Positions 60,353 to 64,000 of a stretch of 64,000 nucleotides of DNA are shown here, one piece after another (within the stretch, counting starts at the first letter, position 1; every line of letters begins with the position of its first letter). The notes under the pieces are model-generated. The model was not told the DNA's origin. It made no database searches and saw only the letters and a program-made list of their open reading frames with translations. A program made the position numbers and the translations under genes. This DNA is from Butyrivibrio sp. GTDB lineage: Bacteria > Bacillota > Clostridia > Lachnospirales > Lachnospiraceae. The stretch covers positions 62,001 through 126,000 of the forward strand of contig SVFY01000003.1 in assembly GCA_015056625.1 (NCBI GenBank). Reading direction: 5' to 3'.

Positions 60353-61882
60353 TCATCCTCTTTTTGAGAGCTTCTCCTTCACCCTTGCATAGACATATTT
60401 AAACTCTTCAGATCTGCCATACAAAAGGAAGTATACGCCGTTAAAAATAACTGTTATCACTATCACCATGATCAGGAATCTCATGATATTAAGCTCTGAA
60501 AGCACGTATCCAGCTATGAACCTGCACACAAAAAGTACAAAGACCATGCTGAGAAGATACTTCAAGGTATCTATAAAATAGCCGGTCGCTTTTTTCCCAA
60601 AGCATGTACCGTAAATGATCACAGGCTTGGTGACGTTGGCGATAAGTCCTGAAACGATGGTTCCAATGTACACACCAGTCAGTCCCAGAGGTGTCTGTAC
60701 AAGAAGGATTGAAAGAACAAGGTTTACAGCTCCCTGTATAAGAGCCAGGTACTTGTCAGGTTCAAACACTCCTGCTGCCGTCTTGTAGTTACTAAGTACT
60801 ATCCTGTCGCCCTTAAAATAATAGTCCGTAAGAATGCAGTAAACCGCAGCTGACGGAAGCACCCACTTCTGTCCCCAGATGATGCTGATAAGAGGGGTTA
60901 GAAGGATCATGAAACCGACGCAGGAAAATCCATAGATCCAGGATGCAAAAAATCTGTAGACCCTGAACATGGAAAACTGTCTTTCCTTGGACTCTGTTGC
61001 AATAAGGTTTCCAAAGCTGGAGATAACTGAGTTAAAGATGATATTTACGAAGTTGGCCACTGAATTTATCACCAGGTTGTAGTTATCTACAAAGCCTGCC
61101 ACGGAAACTTCGATAAAGCTTGAGATGATAAGAGCATCGGTCTGAAGTCTTGCCACATCTCCGATCTTGTGAAATACAAGGGCCTTTGTCTTTTTCCAGA
61201 CTTCATCGTTCTCTTCTTTGGAAAGAGGCTTTGCATCCTTCTCCTTGAGGTAAGGGTACATTCTGTTAAGGAAGTGAGATACAAATATCTTCTGGATAAG
61301 CTGAACTACGGCATCTGTAAGAAGGAACAGATAAAAATTCTCAAATACCACGATGATCACTATCTGTATAAGGGATGTGATCACCTTGGTAATAGTATTT
61401 ATGTTGGTCTGGATGTAGTTCTTTTGCTCGGCATTTACAAGGGAATACTTGTAGGCCACAAAGTAACTGCTGACTGTGTTGAAAAGAAAAATAAAGTAAA
61501 ACAGAGTAAGGTCTCTTAGCGAAACGTCTCCCGGGTTCTTAACAAGAAATTTAAGGAAAGGAGAGATCAGAAGTCCAACGCCAGCTACAACACAGGCGAT
61601 GATAAAATATGCCTTGCGGTAAAGCCTCATGTAGGACTTTATCTTTTCTTTTTCGCCCCTTGCAACAGGGCCGTAGAGGCTGAAGTTAAGAGCAGTTCCG
61701 ATACCAAGCTCAGCCATGTTAAGGACAGCTAAGACGTTGGTGTAGGTTGAGTTGATTCCAAGAAGCTCCTTGTTTAAGTGCAGCAGAAATACAGTCCTAA
61801 GCACAAAGGAAATAAGAGCAGTTGCTACCTGCCCTACATATCCGAATGCGATATTTCTTGTTGCCGACTTAACTCTTCCCAT
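60353..61882 (-). CDS. Wzx-type polysaccharide flippase
   Basis: A 509-residue membrane protein with about twelve to fourteen helices of the polysaccharide/teichoic-acid exporter group. N-terminal TRNIAFGYVGQVATALISFVL and LGINSTYTNVLAVLNMAELG are typical. It would move lipid-linked repeat units across the membrane for capsule or exopolysaccharide. It is 5 bp from the GT11 gene and on the same strand. Next gene downstream is the GH105-like one. Confidence 0.88.
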   Translation of the reverse strand: MGRVKSATRNIAFGYVGQVATALISFVLRTVFLLHLNKELLGINSTYTNVLAVLNMAELGIGTALNFSLYGPVARGEKEKIKSYMRLYRKAYFIIACVVAGVGLLISPFLKFLVKNPGDVSLRDLTLFYFIFLFNTVSSYFVAYKYSLVNAEQKNYIQTNINTITKVITSLIQIVIIVVFENFYLFLLTDAVVQLIQKIFVSHFLNRMYPYLKEKDAKPLSKEENDEVWKKTKALVFHKIGDVARLQTDALIISSFIEVSVAGFVDNYNLVINSVANFVNIIFNSVISSFGNLIATESKERQFSMFRVYRFFASWIYGFSCVGFMILLTPLISIIWGQKWVLPSAAVYCILTDYYFKGDRIVLSNYKTAAGVFEPDKYLALIQGAVNLVLSILLVQTPLGLTGVYIGTIVSGLIANVTKPVIIYGTCFGKKATGYFIDTLKYLLSMVFVLFVCRFIAGYVLSELNIMRFLIMVIVITVIFNGVYFLLYGRSEEFKYVYARVKEKLSKRG

Positions 61883-61887
61883 GGGAC

Positions 61888-62817
61888 TTAGATAATGCTT
61901 CCTTTCTCATCCATAAGTATCCAGTCCTTCCAGTAATCATGCATGATATCTGGCTGGACCGGCTGATTGTTCCTCATTTTGTATGTGCGGATAACTGTCT
62001 TATCCTGTCTTTTATTGAGCCTTGCTCCCCAGAAGCTGAAGGTGGAGTTGGCGCAGATATTTCCTTTGCAGTGGCTCATGAGCATGAGATCCTGCACCGA
62101 GTTTTTACCGGTATTCCAGTCAACTATGGTGTAAATCGATGGGTCAGAGAAGTGTTCCCTTGCGTATTCGTGATCGCTGGTAAAAATGTAGAAGTGGGTA
62201 GATCCATCTTTTACCCTGAAATAATCCATGGCGCCCCTGTAATACTCCTCCGTGGCGATGTTGCCAAGGATGGCAGCATTTGGAGGATCCAGGTAATCTC
62301 CCCTTCTTATGTGGACGCTGACAGAAGTCTCGTGCTCCATCTTGTCCACAAGAGCCATGTTCCTTGTATGGAGCATCTCATCTGTGTGATCTGGAAATTC
62401 AAACTTCTCTATAAGCTCATCCATTATGTCGCCGTAGTACTTCTGGCATGCGAAATACCCTGTAATATACTTATCTTCCAGGGAAAAGAGCTCATCGTGG
62501 TACATCTTTGATTCTGCAAAAACTTTTGGATTTTCATGCTGCCAGATGCCAAGCTTTTTAAGGCATTTGCCTGCTATTTTCTGGATGAGATTTCTCTTAA
62601 GAAAGTAATTCCTCTCGTCATCCGTGCACTCCTCAAAGTCCACGTTCTTAAAAAGTGATAGTTCAAAGTCCCTTGGTGCCAGCATGATCTTCTGCGTGGA
62701 CTTATCAAACCATGACAGGTCAAGCTTAACATCCTTTCCCATATCCCGAAGCTTGCAGTAAACTGCATATTGCTGCATTTGGTTCCCCAAACCTCCTGCA
62801 ATCTGTACAATTAACAT
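61888..62817 (-). CDS. alpha-1,2-fucosyltransferase (GT11)
   Basis: A 309-residue glycosyltransferase. Diagnostic GT11 blocks: IVQIAGGLGNQMQQYAVY at the start, SVHIRRGDYLDPPN (the HxRRGDY motif of GDP-fucose binding) and the late CKGNICANSTFSFWGARLN. It adds L-fucose, or possibly another GDP-sugar, in alpha-1,2 linkage to a repeat unit of surface polysaccharide. ATG 62817 has GGGGGA upstream; the TTG at 62832 overlaps that site. Confidence 0.9.
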   Translation of the reverse strand: MLIVQIAGGLGNQMQQYAVYCKLRDMGKDVKLDLSWFDKSTQKIMLAPRDFELSLFKNVDFEECTDDERNYFLKRNLIQKIAGKCLKKLGIWQHENPKVFAESKMYHDELFSLEDKYITGYFACQKYYGDIMDELIEKFEFPDHTDEMLHTRNMALVDKMEHETSVSVHIRRGDYLDPPNAAILGNIATEEYYRGAMDYFRVKDGSTHFYIFTSDHEYAREHFSDPSIYTIVDWNTGKNSVQDLMLMSHCKGNICANSTFSFWGARLNKRQDKTVIRTYKMRNNQPVQPDIMHDYWKDWILMDEKGSII

Positions 62818-62836
62818 TTCGTAATCCCCCAATAGA

Positions 62837-64000
62837 TTATTTCCTGTTTTCCATGATCCACTTGTAGGAATTTATGAGAGACTGTGTGTCCTCAATTTCC
62901 TGTACTGGAAGCACATAGTGGTCTGTGGTTCCAAAAAGATCTGTTGCGATTCCCCTGCTCTTTACAGAATAGCCAATTACAAGAGTTGGTACGCCGGTGC
63001 TGTAGGCCGCAATAGTGCTGTGGGTCCTGGCTCCAACAAAGAAGCTGCAGCACGAGATATATCCCTTAAGCACCTCTGCGGAATTGTCCTTAACCATCTG
63101 GATCCTGCCTGTATCCTTAAACTCCTCATAGAGTTCCCCAAGTGGCTTTCTATCATCTGTGTGGCCCCATATAACATGAGGCACTAAAAGGATGTCCTTG
63201 TCAGTGGTATCAAGGATGAACCTGATAAAGTTCCTGTAGCTGTCCCTTACCTTATCAGGGTACTTGGCCCTTTCAAGGACCATGGGGCTTAGGTTGATCC
63301 CCACAGGACCACCCTTTTGTATATCTTCAGGCACCTGCTTTAGATCCTTAAGCAGTTCAAATGCAGGGTCCTTTCTTATCTCCAGCTTGTCCTTGTTGAT
63401 GCCGGCTCCCACCAGAGCGCCATAGGTGATGGATTCCCTGGCGATTATATGTGTGTAGCTCCTCAGGTCATCAAGGAGCCTTGGGTTTTCTGATAATGAA
63501 TCAGGTTCGATGGAACATCCCCACAAAAGTGTATCAAAGCCCTTTTTCTTAAAGACATTGTGGGCCAGGATAAGATCATCCACCATCTCAGGGTAGCAGT
63601 AATTGTCGCCGCCAATGGAAACTGCCAGTGGCCGAAGGCCATTTTCTGAAGGCTCGTAGGCTGGCACTTCTACCTCGGCGCACATTTCCTCATATACTTT
63701 GAATGCATCTTTAAATCTGTATCTTAAAAAAGACTCTCTATCTCCAGTGATCTTTCTGTAGCCGTAATAAATAATGTGGTCAAATAAATGTCTGTCTATG
63801 TGGTTTTCTTCTACAATGGTGCAAAGACCACTCTTTTCAATATCCCCCAGTCGGTACTTTCTATCCTCCCTGGCACTGTTGGTCACCAGAACGATCGGAA
63901 GCCGCGAATCTGCGCCATTATATGCTCTGATCGCTTCAATGATCCTGATAAGGCTGTCTGCGATGGCCTCGCATCCATGATTGCCGGATCCTGCATGCAT
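62837..64000 (-). CDS. polysaccharide pyruvyl transferase, 5' end outside window
   Basis: At least 387 residues of a CsaB-like pyruvyl transferase: HAGSGNHGCEAIADSLIRII near the cut end, LAVSIGGDNYCYPEMVDDLI, LLWGCSIEPDSLSENPRLLDD-type middle, VGINLSPMVL, VPHVIWGHTDDRKPLGEL and ARTHSTIAAYSTGVPTLVIGYS. The ATG at the window edge is probably internal, because family members carry about ten residues before HxGxxNxG. It adds pyruvate ketals to polysaccharide. Same strand as GT11, 19 bp upstream. Confidence 0.85.
   Translation of the reverse strand: MHAGSGNHGCEAIADSLIRIIEAIRAYNGADSRLPIVLVTNSAREDRKYRLGDIEKSGLCTIVEENHIDRHLFDHIIYYGYRKITGDRESFLRYRFKDAFKVYEEMCAEVEVPAYEPSENGLRPLAVSIGGDNYCYPEMVDDLILAHNVFKKKGFDTLLWGCSIEPDSLSENPRLLDDLRSYTHIIARESITYGALVGAGINKDKLEIRKDPAFELLKDLKQVPEDIQKGGPVGINLSPMVLERAKYPDKVRDSYRNFIRFILDTTDKDILLVPHVIWGHTDDRKPLGELYEEFKDTGRIQMVKDNSAEVLKGYISCCSFFVGARTHSTIAAYSTGVPTLVIGYSVKSRGIATDLFGTTDHYVLPVQEIEDTQSLINSYKWIMENRK

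Overview
The window looks like a chromosomal segment of an anaerobic Lachnospiraceae bacterium, most like Butyrivibrio or Pseudobutyrivibrio. I infer this from the gene content: rhamnose, GH30 and GH105 sugar use, anaerobic (cbi-type) cobalamin synthesis, meso-diaminopimelate dehydrogenase, a ferredoxin/[FeFe]-hydrogenase-like sensor and AGGAGG-type ribosome sites. No tRNA, rRNA, phage or transposase gene was seen.

Layout. 0-1.5 kb: the end of a small membrane protein gene, an XRE regulator with a double palindromic operator, and a hicAB toxin-antitoxin pair with its own palindrome. 1.6-7.1 kb: an ammonium transporter fused to a P-II protein, an aldo/keto reductase with an apparent frameshift, metY and ddh. 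7.3-12.6 kb: a degenerate phosphoribosyltransferase and the rhaBAD operon with a divergent AraC regulator. 12.8-32.9 kb (minus strand): a nearly complete cobalamin operon behind a cobalamin riboswitch, in the order cbiK (secreted lipoprotein), a substrate-binding lipoprotein, cbiP, cbiC, cbiD, cbiF, btuC, btuD, cbiG, cbiH, cbiJ-E-T (one fused gene), cbiA, cobT, cobU, cobS, cbiB, cobD. I see no cbiL, no corrinoid adenosyltransferase and no uroporphyrinogen methyltransferase here; these would have to lie elsewhere. 33-35.7 kb: a large coiled-coil surface protein. 36-36.6 kb: a 626-bp inverted duplication with no gene.

36.7-43.6 kb (minus): a TRAP transporter (DctP, DctQ, DctM), a YcxB-like protein, then a histidine kinase, an AraC-type response regulator and a second, membrane-anchored DctP that probably acts as the sensor's binding protein. 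43.7-48.6 kb: a diguanylate cyclase, a J-domain membrane protein, a zinc-ribbon membrane protein, a ParB/sulfiredoxin-HAD fusion and a MATE pump. 48.6-55.1 kb (minus): a LacI-controlled sugar ABC system with a GH30 glycosidase and three AAAACGTTTT operators. 55.4-57.8 kb: a soluble hydrogenase-like chemoreceptor and a small unknown protein. 57.8-64 kb (minus): a sodium symporter, a GH105-like hydrolase and a surface polysaccharide cluster (flippase, GT11 fucosyltransferase, pyruvyl transferase) that runs off the window.

A second theme is the intergenic DNA. Gene ends carry very long perfect palindromes built from one short core (GACACGGGGACGGTTCT), a 187-nt compound hairpin between rhaD and cobD, 54-bp and 39-bp tandem repeats between cobS and cbiB, and the 626-bp inverted duplication. 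The strongest candidates for new biology are the surface-exposed chelatase plus binding-lipoprotein pair of the cobalamin operon, the hydrogenase-like chemoreceptor, the kinase-fold/HAD fusion and the 626-bp element.
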